Of a stretch of DNA of 64,000 nucleotides, positions 1 through 8,386 are shown in pieces (within the stretch, counting starts at the first letter, position 1; every line of letters begins with the position of its first letter). A program made the translations under genes and the position numbers. The stretch lies in contig NZ_VDFP01000007.1 in the NCBI RefSeq assembly GCF_009600985.1, positions 1-64,000 on the forward strand, written 5' to 3'. The DNA is from Companilactobacillus halodurans. GTDB taxonomy: Bacteria; Bacillota; Bacilli; Lactobacillales; Lactobacillaceae. Below the pieces are notes generated by a model. The model searched no databases, was not told the DNA's origin, and worked only from the letters and a program-made list of their open reading frames with translations.

Positions 1-78
1 GGGTCGAACATCTAAAGGGCATGAATGGTGTCCTTTTTTGGTGTTCTTAAATGGTTATTACTAATAAATGGTATACAA

Positions 79-116
79 AAATAAAGTTGATGGCAAAATA
101 CCTATCAACTTTATTT
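79..116. terminator. Inverted repeat, probable bidirectional terminator
   Basis: A perfect 13-bp stem (79-91 with 104-116, arm AAATAAAGTTGAT) surrounds a 12-nt loop. The U-tract is poor, so it could also be a stability hairpin. No gene is visible in bases 1-240, which hold only this and the next hairpin. Confidence 0.55.
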
Positions 117-128
117 ATCGTACAGCCT

Positions 129-162
129 AAAAATCATATCCTTAAAGGGTATGATTTTTTTT
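129..162 (+). terminator. Rho-independent terminator
   Basis: The arms AAAATCATA and TATGATTTTT enclose a short GC-containing loop and are followed by a run of T. It probably ends a gene lying left of the window. Confidence 0.75.
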
Positions 163-244
163 ATTATCAAAAATAGTTGAACGAGCGTTCATATTGTTTC
201 TAATATTTTAGAAAGCATAAAAGTTTATTTAAAAAAAATAATTT

Positions 245-287
245 ATTGGTATAGACGATTGTTAGACAAACCTAAGGAGCGTATAAT
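245..287 (+). promoter_or_regulatory. gntR promoter with a NagR/YvoA-like half-site
   Basis: The -35 box TTGTTA (259-264) and the -10 box TATAAT (282-287) are 17 bp apart. Just before and touching the -35 box is ATTGGTATAGACGATT (245-260), which resembles the dre operators of GntR/UTRA regulators such as NagR. The promoter is well supported; the dre reading is inference. Confidence 0.65.
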
Positions 288-306
288 GTTTGTAATGCAA
301 GTAAAT

Positions 307-322
307 ATTTGTTATAACAAAT
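307..322. promoter_or_regulatory. Operator 1 of the GntR regulator (16-bp palindrome)
   Basis: ATTTGTTATAACAAAT is a perfect palindrome placed between the gntR promoter and its start codon. It recurs with 15 of 16 bases identical at 1104-1119, upstream of the PTS operon. This is the pattern expected for autoregulation plus control of the adjacent operon. Confidence 0.75.
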
Positions 323-353
323 ATGCATAGTGAGATTTATCGGAGGCAAATAC

Positions 354-1049
354 ATGAAAGTGACGCCCAAATATGTGATTGTGGCGAATCGTTTACGGCA
401 GAAGATTTTAGAAAAAGAATATGAGATTAATGATCAATTGCCACAAGAGACAGCAATTGCTAAATCTTTAAATGTTAGTCGAATTACTGTAAGAAAAGCA
501 TTGGATATCTTAGTAAATGAGGGATTGATTTATCGAATTCAAGGTTCAGGAACCTTTGTGAAAGATAATCAACAAGGGAAAGATATTTCAAAGAAACAAT
601 CATTGGAGATTTTTGATTTTAATAAATATCAAGTGAAATTAATTAATTTTGGTGTGAGCAAGCCTGGTAAAACAGTAATGAATCAAATGAAAATTAATCA
701 ATTTGATTTAACATATGAAGTGGAGCGCTTGATTATGGACAGAGAAAAAATCATTGCTTTACAAAATATTTTCATGCCAGTCAAAGTAATACAAGGTATT
801 CAAATGAAATCACTAATGGGTTCAATTTATGACTTTGTTGAAGATGAATTGGATTTGGTAGTGGATAGTGCAATAAGGACTATTTCATCAGAGATGTCAA
901 ACGATGAAACAAGTAGATTATTGGATTTGCCACAACCTGAACCATTACTGACTGTTGGTCAGCGTTCTTTTTTAGATAATGGTCAGATTTTTGAGTATAC
1001 TTATACGTACATTCGTTCGTCGCAATTTTCATTACATGAAGCAATTTAA
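354..1049 (+). CDS. GntR/HutC-family transcriptional regulator
   Basis: A 231-aa regulator with an N-terminal GntR winged helix-turn-helix (about residues 5-70, including the motif NVSRITVRKALDIL) and a C-terminal UTRA ligand-binding domain (about 85-225). The family senses small sugars or sugar phosphates. ATG 354 is preferred over an upstream GTG at 330 because GGAGG lies 7 nt before it. It stands directly before the beta-glucoside PTS operon, and the same palindrome occurs before both units, so it most likely controls them in response to a phosphorylated glucoside. The effector is inferred, not visible. Confidence 0.9.
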   Translation: MKVTPKYVIVANRLRQKILEKEYEINDQLPQETAIAKSLNVSRITVRKALDILVNEGLIYRIQGSGTFVKDNQQGKDISKKQSLEIFDFNKYQVKLINFGVSKPGKTVMNQMKINQFDLTYEVERLIMDREKIIALQNIFMPVKVIQGIQMKSLMGSIYDFVEDELDLVVDSAIRTISSEMSNDETSRLLDLPQPEPLLTVGQRSFLDNGQIFEYTYTYIRSSQFSLHEAI

Positions 1050-1103
1050 ATAGATTATATATGATTCAAAAGGCAAAGACACCAAGATACGTAAATTTTG
1101 TAA

Positions 1104-1119
1104 ATTGGTTATAACAAAT
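1104..1119. promoter_or_regulatory. Operator 2 of the GntR regulator
   Basis: ATTGGTTATAACAAAT differs from operator 1 at a single base. It ends 12 bp before the -35 box of the PTS operon promoter. Confidence 0.7.
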
Positions 1120-1131
1120 TTATAAAAGGTA

Positions 1132-1173
1132 TTGACTTGCTCACCTCATGAAATTATACTGAAAGCGTTAACA
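1132..1173 (+). promoter_or_regulatory. PTS operon promoter with a perfect cre site
   Basis: TTGACT (1132-1137), a 17-bp spacer and TATACT (1155-1160) form a near-consensus sigma-A promoter. The sequence TGAAAGCGTTAACA (1160-1173) matches the CcpA consensus TGWAARCGYTWNCA at every position. It overlaps the expected transcription start, so catabolite repression by CcpA is predicted. Confidence 0.9.
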
Positions 1174-1192
1174 AATAAAGGGGGTTTCATTT

Positions 1193-1501
1193 ATGGAAAA
1201 GTTAAAGGTTGCCATTTTTTGTAGCGGAGGTTTCTCTACTAGTTTAATTGGTTCCAAAATGCAAAAAGTTTATGATGCTGAAGGTAAGGATGTAAAAGTT
1301 GATGCTTATGATTTCGGTATGGTAGACGAAGTCGGAGATGATGTCGATGTAATTTTACTTGCTCCTCAAATTGGTTGGGCATTTGATCAAACTAAAAAAG
1401 CTCATCCAAATACGACAGTTATTCTACTAACAATGCAACAATTCGGTAGTATGGATGGACAAACTATTGTAGATGTCTTAAAAGAAAAGGGGATTGGCTA
1501 A
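1193..1501 (+). CDS. PTS EIIB, lactose/cellobiose family
   Basis: This 102-aa cytoplasmic EIIB accepts phosphate from EIIA on a cysteine and passes it to the incoming sugar. Cys10 in the motif FCSGGFSTSL matches the phosphorylation site of the family, and the length is typical. It is the first structural gene of the operon, with AAAGGGGG as ribosome site. The order B-C-A as three separate proteins is typical of cellobiose-type systems. The exact sugar cannot be read from the sequence; a beta-glucoside is inferred from the GH1 enzyme downstream. Confidence 0.92.
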   Translation: MEKLKVAIFCSGGFSTSLIGSKMQKVYDAEGKDVKVDAYDFGMVDEVGDDVDVILLAPQIGWAFDQTKKAHPNTTVILLTMQQFGSMDGQTIVDVLKEKGIG

Positions 1502-1502
1502 A

Positions 1503-2930
1503 ATGGGTAAAAAAGGAAGTTGGAAAGAAAACTTTCAAACAAATTTTACTAGGATAGCTGGTAAAATTGCTGCTAACAAACTTTTACTAACGCTCCGTGA
1601 TTCATTTATTATTGTTGCTGCCACTTCAATGATTGCTGGGTTTGCGATAATGATTCAAAATGTTTTCGTTGATCCAACCAATGGGTTGGTTTTTGGTAAG
1701 CAAGGTCTGAGATTAGGACTTTTGATTAGTGGTTCTTGGTCTGCATGGAGTGCCTCAGGTTTGTTCAATGGTTTGACTACCGTTGGTAATTTGATTGGAC
1801 TAATTTCAAATGGTTCATTGAATACCTTTGCAGTACTATTAGTCGTAATTTTTTCAAATACATTTTCACGCAAATATTTCCCAAAGAGTAAAGAGCACAT
1901 GACTTCTGTACTATATGCTCTTGGAGCTTTTTTCATTTGTATGCCATGGAAGTTCCAATACACACCAACTGGATCTAAAAAGGCAATTAATGTTTTAAAT
2001 TACATGGATACAACATTCTTTGGTACTAAAGGTGTTTTTGCTGCATTGCTAATTAGTGGTTTTGCAGTTTGGATTTACAATAAGATTCTTGAAAAGCACA
2101 TTACTATTAAAATGCCAGATTCAGTTCCACCAGCTGTTGGTAGAAGCTTTGAATCATTGATTCCTGGCGTTATTACTATGGCTGTTTTCATTATTTTAAC
2201 TGGTTTAAGTACAAGCTTTACTGGTGAGACAATGCCAGAACTATTGTTAACAGCTTTGCAAAAACCTGCTATGGCGATTTCTGGTACTGGATTATTCGCC
2301 TTTGTTTCACAGACTACTTGGAGTTTACTTCAATGGTTTGGTATTCATCCAACATCAATTTGGGGACCAATCTTTGGATTGACATGGAATATCAATGATA
2401 CTCAAAATATGTTAGGTCAAGCACATCATATTTATTCAACACTTTTCATGAACTTTTCAACAGTCGCTGCTGGTTCATGTTCTGTTTCACCAGTTCTAGC
2501 TCTGATTTTATTTTCAAAAAGAGCTGCTGCTAAGAAAGTTTCTAAAATTTCACTGATGCCTGCTATCTTTAATATTTCAGAGCCTGTTACTTTCGGCCTT
2601 CCAATTATTTTGAATCCCTTATACTTTATTCCATGGTTGGTTGCTCAACCATTAGCATTCTATATTGGTTTGTTCTTTAATAAGATTGGATTTATTGGAC
2701 CAATTGTTAATAATGTTCCTTGGACTGTACCGACATTACTTTCAGGTATGCTTTACACAGGTTCAATTGCTGGATTAATTGTTCAGGCCGTGATTGTTGT
2801 TGCAACTACAGCAATCTATTACCCATTTGTTAAGATGGACAATAAATTGAATCCAGATGTTGCAAAAGATGCTGCTTTAGATGAAGCACATAAAGAATCC
2901 GAAAAAGAATTAAAGACTAGTCAAGCATAG
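1503..2930 (+). CDS. PTS EIIC, lactose/cellobiose family
   Basis: A polytopic membrane permease of about 475 aa that moves the sugar through the membrane while EIIB phosphorylates it. It has many hydrophobic segments and the conserved late region SEPVTFGLPI (about residue 360), characteristic of EIIC-Lac/Cel. ATG 1503 is preferred over TTG 1494 because AAGGGG lies about 9 nt upstream of it and the TTG is too close. It starts one base after the EIIB stop, implying translational coupling. Confidence 0.93.
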   Translation: MGKKGSWKENFQTNFTRIAGKIAANKLLLTLRDSFIIVAATSMIAGFAIMIQNVFVDPTNGLVFGKQGLRLGLLISGSWSAWSASGLFNGLTTVGNLIGLISNGSLNTFAVLLVVIFSNTFSRKYFPKSKEHMTSVLYALGAFFICMPWKFQYTPTGSKKAINVLNYMDTTFFGTKGVFAALLISGFAVWIYNKILEKHITIKMPDSVPPAVGRSFESLIPGVITMAVFIILTGLSTSFTGETMPELLLTALQKPAMAISGTGLFAFVSQTTWSLLQWFGIHPTSIWGPIFGLTWNINDTQNMLGQAHHIYSTLFMNFSTVAAGSCSVSPVLALILFSKRAAAKKVSKISLMPAIFNISEPVTFGLPIILNPLYFIPWLVAQPLAFYIGLFFNKIGFIGPIVNNVPWTVPTLLSGMLYTGSIAGLIVQAVIVVATTAIYYPFVKMDNKLNPDVAKDAALDEAHKESEKELKTSQA

Positions 2931-2942
2931 GAGATGTAGAAT

Positions 2943-3284
2943 TTGGATGAAAAACAATTAAAACGTGCAATGGATTTAATCTCAGTTGCTGGAACGGCTA
3001 AATCAATGTGTATTAACGCAATGAGTCAAGCTGAAAACGGTGAGATTGAAAAAGCTAAAGCAACTTTGACCGATGATCAAAAAACTTTGCATAAGGCACA
3101 TAACATCCAAACAAAGTGGATGACTGCTGAAATGAATGGTGAAAAGATTGAAAAGTCATTGATGCTAATTCATTCTCAAGATCACTTTATGTCAGCTGAT
3201 ATTATGATGACAGTTGCACAAAAAGTTATCAATTTACACGAAGAAATTGCTCAGTTAAAAACTAAGGAGCAAATCAATGAATAG
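2943..3284 (+). CDS. PTS EIIA, lactose/cellobiose family
   Basis: A 113-aa helical EIIA that takes phosphate from HPr. His77 in LIHSQDHFM matches the phosphorylated histidine of EIIA-Lac, and Asp80 corresponds to the metal-binding aspartate of the trimer. The start is TTG, supported by AGGAGA about 8 nt upstream and by the good N-terminal match. It completes a full EIIBCA set with the two preceding genes. Its end overlaps the next gene by 8 nt. Confidence 0.93.
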   Translation: MDEKQLKRAMDLISVAGTAKSMCINAMSQAENGEIEKAKATLTDDQKTLHKAHNIQTKWMTAEMNGEKIEKSLMLIHSQDHFMSADIMMTVAQKVINLHEEIAQLKTKEQINE

Positions 3285-4770
3285 TGTTTTGAAGTTAGAT
3301 GACATTTATACTGATGGAATGGTTGTTCCAGAAAATAAGATTTTCAAGATCAGTGGTCATGCAATTCGTGATTCAAAAGTTGAAGTAAGAGCTCAGGATA
3401 AGATTTTTGATACTAAATCAGATTCCGATGGAAAATGGATTATTAAGATTGATCCTTTGAGAGATCACCTGACAACAGAAATAACAATTAATAATTTAGA
3501 TGAAAGCATCACTTTGAAGAGTGTTCGAACAGGAAAAGTTATTCTTTTAACTGGTCAATCAAACATTGAATTTAAATTTCGAGATGATATTGAATATCAA
3601 AAACAAATTGAAAATTTAAATTTAAAAAATGTTTACTTTTATAATGTCCCCCAGCTAGAGTACCAAGATAAAATTTTAACTTTGCCAAAAGATTTAAAAA
3701 AGTCTTCCTGGCAAGTTGCTAATGAAAATAATCTTTGGGAAATGTCAGATATTGGTTTTTGGACAATAAAAAAATTACATCAAATTGATCCAGATGCAAT
3801 TATTGGTATTATCGATTGCTATAAAGGTGGGACGTCTATCTCATCTTGGGTTCCTGAAGAAATATTACAATCTGATCAAGAGCTTAAAAATCAATTCATA
3901 AAACCTTTTGAAGAGGCAATTACAGGTAAGAGAAAAGCTGATTTTGATGAGGAATTTAACGAGTATAATGCTGCCGTTAAAAAACATAATACTGATTTAG
4001 CAAAATTCCAAAAAGAAAATCCTAAAGTATCCTTGAGTGATGCAAAAAATAAGGTTGGACATACTCCTTGGCCACCTCCAATGACACCAACGTCATACTT
4101 ACGTCCAAATGGATTGTTTCATACAATGATTGAACAGATACAGAATTATTCGTTTAATCAATTAGTTTGGTATCAAGGGGAGAATGACGCGAATAATCCT
4201 GAGATTTATGGAAAAATGTTGAGAGGATTGATATTGAGCTGGCGTAAATTGTTTAATGATCAATCATTACCATTTTATGTTATTCAATTGCCAGGTTATT
4301 TTGATGAACCAGAGAATTCTTGGGCGGTAATACGGCAATATCAACTTGAGATTTGTCAAACGATTAATAATGTACATTTGATTTCTATCGCTGATACTGG
4401 TGAGAAACATAATATTCACCCGGCTCATAAACGAATAGCTGGAACTAGAATTGGCGAAATATTGTCCAATAAAAACTATAATTCTACGCCTTATATTTAT
4501 CGTCATGAATTTCAAAATAATAAATTAATTTTATTTGCTGCCAGTGCAAATGTATTAGTTCAAAGAGGTAAAGCGGAATTTGAAATTTTAAAGGATGGTC
4601 ATTGGTCGACACAGGAAGTAACAATAGTCGGTAAACTGATTATTATTCAGAATTCTAAAGAAATTAGAAAAGTTCGGTATGCTTTTGAAAATTATCCAAA
4701 ATGTACATTGTTTAATGAATTTGGTGCACCTTTAGCACCATTTGAAATGGAGATCAAAAAAAATGAGTAA
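3277..4770 (+). CDS. SGNH-type carbohydrate acetylesterase (sialate O-acetylesterase family)
   Basis: A 497-aa protein without a signal peptide. Residues near 90 contain GQSN, the nucleophile block of the 9-O-acetylesterase/CE6-like SGNH families. WYQGENDA (near residue 298) is the conserved block containing the WxxGE motif, and HNIHPAHK (near 380) supplies the likely catalytic His. The family removes acetyl groups from sugars. Placement inside a phospho-beta-glucosidase operon suggests it deacetylates imported glucosides in the cytoplasm. That substrate is inference; sialic acid genes are absent nearby. It overlaps both neighbours, so it is a true operon member. Confidence 0.8.
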   Translation: MNSVLKLDDIYTDGMVVPENKIFKISGHAIRDSKVEVRAQDKIFDTKSDSDGKWIIKIDPLRDHLTTEITINNLDESITLKSVRTGKVILLTGQSNIEFKFRDDIEYQKQIENLNLKNVYFYNVPQLEYQDKILTLPKDLKKSSWQVANENNLWEMSDIGFWTIKKLHQIDPDAIIGIIDCYKGGTSISSWVPEEILQSDQELKNQFIKPFEEAITGKRKADFDEEFNEYNAAVKKHNTDLAKFQKENPKVSLSDAKNKVGHTPWPPPMTPTSYLRPNGLFHTMIEQIQNYSFNQLVWYQGENDANNPEIYGKMLRGLILSWRKLFNDQSLPFYVIQLPGYFDEPENSWAVIRQYQLEICQTINNVHLISIADTGEKHNIHPAHKRIAGTRIGEILSNKNYNSTPYIYRHEFQNNKLILFAASANVLVQRGKAEFEILKDGHWSTQEVTIVGKLIIIQNSKEIRKVRYAFENYPKCTLFNEFGAPLAPFEMEIKKNE

Positions 4771-5656
4771 TTTAGGTTTGATTGATATTGGTGGTACATC
4801 AATAAAATTTGCTGTGGAAAATAAAGACCAATTACAAAAGATTGATCCCATTAAGACACCCGATAATTTAGATGGCTTTTATCAAGGTCTGACTAAACGT
4901 GTTAATTTTATGAAAGAAAATTATCAAATTACTGGAGTCGGAATCAGTTCACCTGGTGCTGTTAATAAAAAAAAGGGTGTGATTGAAGGAGCTTCAGCCC
5001 TCCCTTATATTCACAATTTTAAAATTCAAAAAGAATTAGTAAGTCGTTTTGGATTGCCCGTAAGTATGGAAAATGACGCTAATTGTGCTGCTTTAGCAGA
5101 ATTAGATTCTGGCGCTGGTAAAGATGTATCTAGTCTTTTGTTTCTAATTATTGGTACTGGTGTTGGTGGATCAGTAATTATTAATCATAAAATATGGCAT
5201 GGTGCGCATTTATTCGGCGGTGAATTTGGATTTACTTTAGTTGATGATAAATATACTTTGAGTAATCTAGCAACTTCTGTTGGTGTTGCGCAAAGGTACA
5301 ATAATAATTCAAATCCCCAAACTAACTATAGTGGTAAAGAAGTATTTGATTTAGCTCAACAAGGCAATACGCGTGCTAAAAAAGAAGTACAAGTAATGTA
5401 TTATTCACTTGCTAAAGGAATATACAATCTACAATATAGTTTTGATCCAGAATTGATTGTTCTAGGTGGTGCTGTTTCTAATAATCCACATTTATTACCA
5501 GAAGTAGATAAGGAAATTGAAAAGATTCGTAGAATTGTTAAAATTGCATCAATTAAACCTAAAGTTGTCAATTGTAAATACACTGATGAAGCTAATTTAC
5601 GTGGAGCTGCGGTTGATTTTTACCAAACATATTCAAAGGAGAATTCTCAAAAATGA
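4763..5656 (+). CDS. ROK-family sugar kinase
   Basis: A 297-aa ASKHA-fold kinase. The phosphate-binding motif LIDIGGTSIKFAV is at the N terminus, MENDANCAAL holds the catalytic Asp region, and LIIGTGVGGSVI is the second phosphate loop. The CxCGxxGCxE zinc motif of most ROK glucokinases is missing, as in beta-glucoside kinases. ATG 4763 overlaps the upstream stop and is preceded by GGAG. It probably phosphorylates free glucose or an unphosphorylated glucoside produced in this pathway. Its stop overlaps the GH1 start (ATGA). Confidence 0.87.
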   Translation: MSNLGLIDIGGTSIKFAVENKDQLQKIDPIKTPDNLDGFYQGLTKRVNFMKENYQITGVGISSPGAVNKKKGVIEGASALPYIHNFKIQKELVSRFGLPVSMENDANCAALAELDSGAGKDVSSLLFLIIGTGVGGSVIINHKIWHGAHLFGGEFGFTLVDDKYTLSNLATSVGVAQRYNNNSNPQTNYSGKEVFDLAQQGNTRAKKEVQVMYYSLAKGIYNLQYSFDPELIVLGGAVSNNPHLLPEVDKEIEKIRRIVKIASIKPKVVNCKYTDEANLRGAAVDFYQTYSKENSQK

Positions 5657-7047
5657 TAAAATTTCCAAATGATTTTGCTTGGGGCGCTGCTACCTCAGGG
5701 CCACAATCTGAGGGTAATTTTCATAAACCAAATCAAAATGTTTTTGACTATTGGTTTGAAAAGAAACCTGGAGATTTCTACGATGGTGTAGGTCCAGATG
5801 AAGCGTCTAACTTTTATAATGATTATCAAACTGATATTCCATTGATGGCAAAGGCAGGCATTAAGGCCCTAAGGACCTCAATTCAGTGGAGCCGTTTGAT
5901 AAAAAACGTTGAAACTGGTGAAGTAGATGAAGATGGTGTCGAATTTTATAATAATGTAATCGATTGTATGATAAAAAATGGTATCGAACCCTATATTAAT
6001 TTGTGCCATTTTGATTTGCCAGTTAAGTTATATCAAAAATTTAGTGGTTGGGAATCAAAACATGTTACTGATTTATTCGCTGATTATGCTAACAAGTGTT
6101 TCCAATTATTTGGTGGCCGTGTAAAGCATTGGTTTACATTTAATGAACCTAAAGTTATTTTAGATGGTGAATATCTATACAAATTTCACTATCCATTACG
6201 TGTTGATGGCCCTGCAGCTGTGCAAGTAGCTTATAATTTGAATTTGGCCTCTGCTAAAGCTGTAAAAAAGTTCAGAGCTTGGAAAAATGAAAATGAGTCT
6301 GATGCTACAATTGGAACAATTTTAAATTTGACACCAGCTTATCCAGCAACCAATGAACCAGAGGATATTAAAGCTGCAAAATTTGCTACTATGTGGGATG
6401 ATAATCTTTTCTTAGACCCTGCCGTATTAGGTACTTTTCCTAAAGATCTCGTAAAAATTTTAGATGATGCAGGAGTTCTTTTTGAAAGTACTCCAGAAGA
6501 ACTGGATTTAATTAAAGATAATACAGTTGATGTTTTAGGAGTAAATTTCTATCATCCTGAACGGGTCAAAAGGCCTAGTGTTTCACCAAAGAGTCTTCAA
6601 GATTGGATGCCAGATATTTATTTTGATAATTATGAAATGCCCGGTCGTGTTATGAATGTAGATAAAGGTTGGGAGATTTATCCAGAGACCCTTTATGATA
6701 TTTCTATTAACATTCGAGATAATTATGGCAATATTCCTTGGTTTGTCTCTGAAAATGGTATGGGAGTTTCTAGAGAAGAGCGTTTTATGAAAAATGGAGT
6801 CATTCAAGATGATTATCGAATTAAATTTATCCATGATCATTTGATACAGTTGCATAAGGGAATCGAAGCCGGGTCTAATTGTCATGGTTATTTTGTTTGG
6901 ACAGCCATTGATTGTTGGTCATGGAAAAATGCTTATCGTAATCGTTATGGTTTGATTCGAGACGATATTCATACTCAAACTAAAACGTTGAAAAAATCAG
7001 GCAATTGGTATGCAAAACTCAGTGCCAATAATGGTTTTGAAAAATAA
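5653..7047 (+). CDS. Glycoside hydrolase family 1, probable 6-phospho-beta-glucosidase
   Basis: A 464-aa cytoplasmic GH1 enzyme with the acid/base motif FTFNEP (near residue 160) and the nucleophile motif SENG (near 365). The length is normal. In the phosphate-binding region, WSWKNAYRNRYG keeps the Ser and Tyr of phosphoglycosidases, while the usual Lys is Asn. The 6-phospho preference therefore rests mostly on the PTS context. It is the last gene of the operon and is followed by a strong terminator. The product would be glucose-6-phosphate plus an aglycone or glucose. Confidence 0.88.
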   Translation: MIKFPNDFAWGAATSGPQSEGNFHKPNQNVFDYWFEKKPGDFYDGVGPDEASNFYNDYQTDIPLMAKAGIKALRTSIQWSRLIKNVETGEVDEDGVEFYNNVIDCMIKNGIEPYINLCHFDLPVKLYQKFSGWESKHVTDLFADYANKCFQLFGGRVKHWFTFNEPKVILDGEYLYKFHYPLRVDGPAAVQVAYNLNLASAKAVKKFRAWKNENESDATIGTILNLTPAYPATNEPEDIKAAKFATMWDDNLFLDPAVLGTFPKDLVKILDDAGVLFESTPEELDLIKDNTVDVLGVNFYHPERVKRPSVSPKSLQDWMPDIYFDNYEMPGRVMNVDKGWEIYPETLYDISINIRDNYGNIPWFVSENGMGVSREERFMKNGVIQDDYRIKFIHDHLIQLHKGIEAGSNCHGYFVWTAIDCWSWKNAYRNRYGLIRDDIHTQTKTLKKSGNWYAKLSANNGFEK

Positions 7048-7086
7048 ATAGTTTCTTTAAATCACAAGATATTAAAATATAATTTT

Positions 7087-7119
7087 AAAACATCTCTCAT
7101 GTGTGGGAGATGTTTTTTT
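7087..7119 (+). terminator. Terminator of the beta-glucoside operon
   Basis: AACATCTC and GAGATGTT arms are followed by TTTTTTT. Confidence 0.85.
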
Positions 7120-7151
7120 GTTATGCTGTCTTTTAGAAAAGAGGATCTAAA

Positions 7152-7655
7152 ATGATTAAGATTGAAGACTTATCCAAAAAATTTCAAGTAAAGAAATTAA
7201 CGCCAAGTGATGCTAGTACGGTTTTGAATTTGGCTAATAGCAATTCATCTTACTATAACTTTTGTCCACCACGACCAACTCGTCATTCTATTTTAGAGGA
7301 TATCAATGTTGTCCCAGCTGATAAGACACAAGACGATAAGTATTTTGTTGGATTTTATCAAGATAATAAACTAATCGCTATCTTAGATATGATTATGAAA
7401 TATCCAGACGAGATAACTGCTTGGATCGGCTTTTTCATGGTCAATGCTGATAATCAAAAGAAGGGTGTCGGCAGTTTGATTATGGGTGAGTTGTTGCCAA
7501 TTTTAAAACAATCTGGCCTAAAACAGGTTGAATTAGCTTATCCTAAAGGAAATAGTATCAGTGAGAAGTTTTTAAAGAAAAACAAGTTTGAAAAAACAGG
7601 TCAAGAAATCTCAGTTCCTGGCTATACCGTAGTGGTAATGAAGCAAAATCTTTAA
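7152..7655 (+). CDS. GNAT-family N-acetyltransferase
   Basis: A 167-aa single-domain acetyltransferase. The acetyl-CoA binding region lies near residues 95-115, where QKKGVGSLIMGELL matches the Q/RxxGxG/A motif A. The C-terminal KFLKKNKFEKTG is the usual motif B helix-turn. The substrate is unknown. It lies just past the operon terminator with a GAGG ribosome site and appears monocistronic. Confidence 0.85.
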   Translation: MIKIEDLSKKFQVKKLTPSDASTVLNLANSNSSYYNFCPPRPTRHSILEDINVVPADKTQDDKYFVGFYQDNKLIAILDMIMKYPDEITAWIGFFMVNADNQKKGVGSLIMGELLPILKQSGLKQVELAYPKGNSISEKFLKKNKFEKTGQEISVPGYTVVVMKQNL

Positions 7656-7716
7656 AGATGCTATTCCTTTAATTTGGGTTTATAATACGCTAACTTGAAT
7701 GAACGAAGATGATAAC

Positions 7717-8352
7717 ATGAAACGTCAAAAAGTTATTCCAATCATTTCTTTTTTAGTTATTTGGTTGCCATTGGTTTTTGAGCTCATTTTTTGGAAGAAA
7801 TTGCCAGCCAAATTGCTGACTCATTTTAATGCTCAAATGGTAGCTGATTCTTATAGCTCTAAAACAATGGCCGTATTATTATTGCCAGGTATTTTGACGG
7901 TTGCACAAATTTTTATGCTGTACATTGTCTTTAAAGATTTACGAAAAAAGACTAATCCTATTTGGATGTTGAATCTAGTTAGCAGTATTTTTCCAATCGT
8001 TTCCGTGATGTTGAGCTTGATGACGTTATCCACAGCTTTTGGTATAAAATTGCAGAATTTCAGTAGTCTGTTGATAAATATTGCCATAGGGATTTTATTA
8101 GTAATCTTAGGTTTCATTCTAAGAGGAGTAAAACCTAATGGTGCAATTGGCATTAGATTAAAGTGGACGTTACAAAGCAAGAAGAATTGGCAATTGACGA
8201 ATTACTTTGCTGCCAATTTGAGTTTGATTGTTGGAATATTGTTAATAATCTGTGGGCTACTTTCCGTTTCAGGGATGATTTGGTTCATTTTATTGACAGT
8301 TATGCTTCTGCCTTGTCTTTATTCATACACATTATATAAACGCGGTATATAA
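7717..8352 (+). CDS. SdpI/DUF1648-like integral membrane protein
   Basis: About 211 aa with six hydrophobic segments. The N-terminal part has the DUF1648 pattern LPAKLLTHFNAQ. The C-terminal part has the SdpI pattern GIRLKWTLQSKKNWQLTN. SdpI of Bacillus gives immunity to a toxic peptide; many homologues have no known role. ATG 7717 is chosen over ATG 7699 because a TATAAT at 7681-7686 would leave the earlier start almost leaderless. No toxin gene is visible beside it. Confidence 0.8.
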   Translation: MKRQKVIPIISFLVIWLPLVFELIFWKKLPAKLLTHFNAQMVADSYSSKTMAVLLLPGILTVAQIFMLYIVFKDLRKKTNPIWMLNLVSSIFPIVSVMLSLMTLSTAFGIKLQNFSSLLINIAIGILLVILGFILRGVKPNGAIGIRLKWTLQSKKNWQLTNYFAANLSLIVGILLIICGLLSVSGMIWFILLTVMLLPCLYSYTLYKRGI

Positions 8353-8386
8353 AAAAATCGAGATCCTTTTAAGGTCTCGATTTTTT
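8351..8386. terminator. Bidirectional terminator
   Basis: AAAAATCGAGA and TCTCGATTTTT arms serve both converging genes. Confidence 0.85.
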
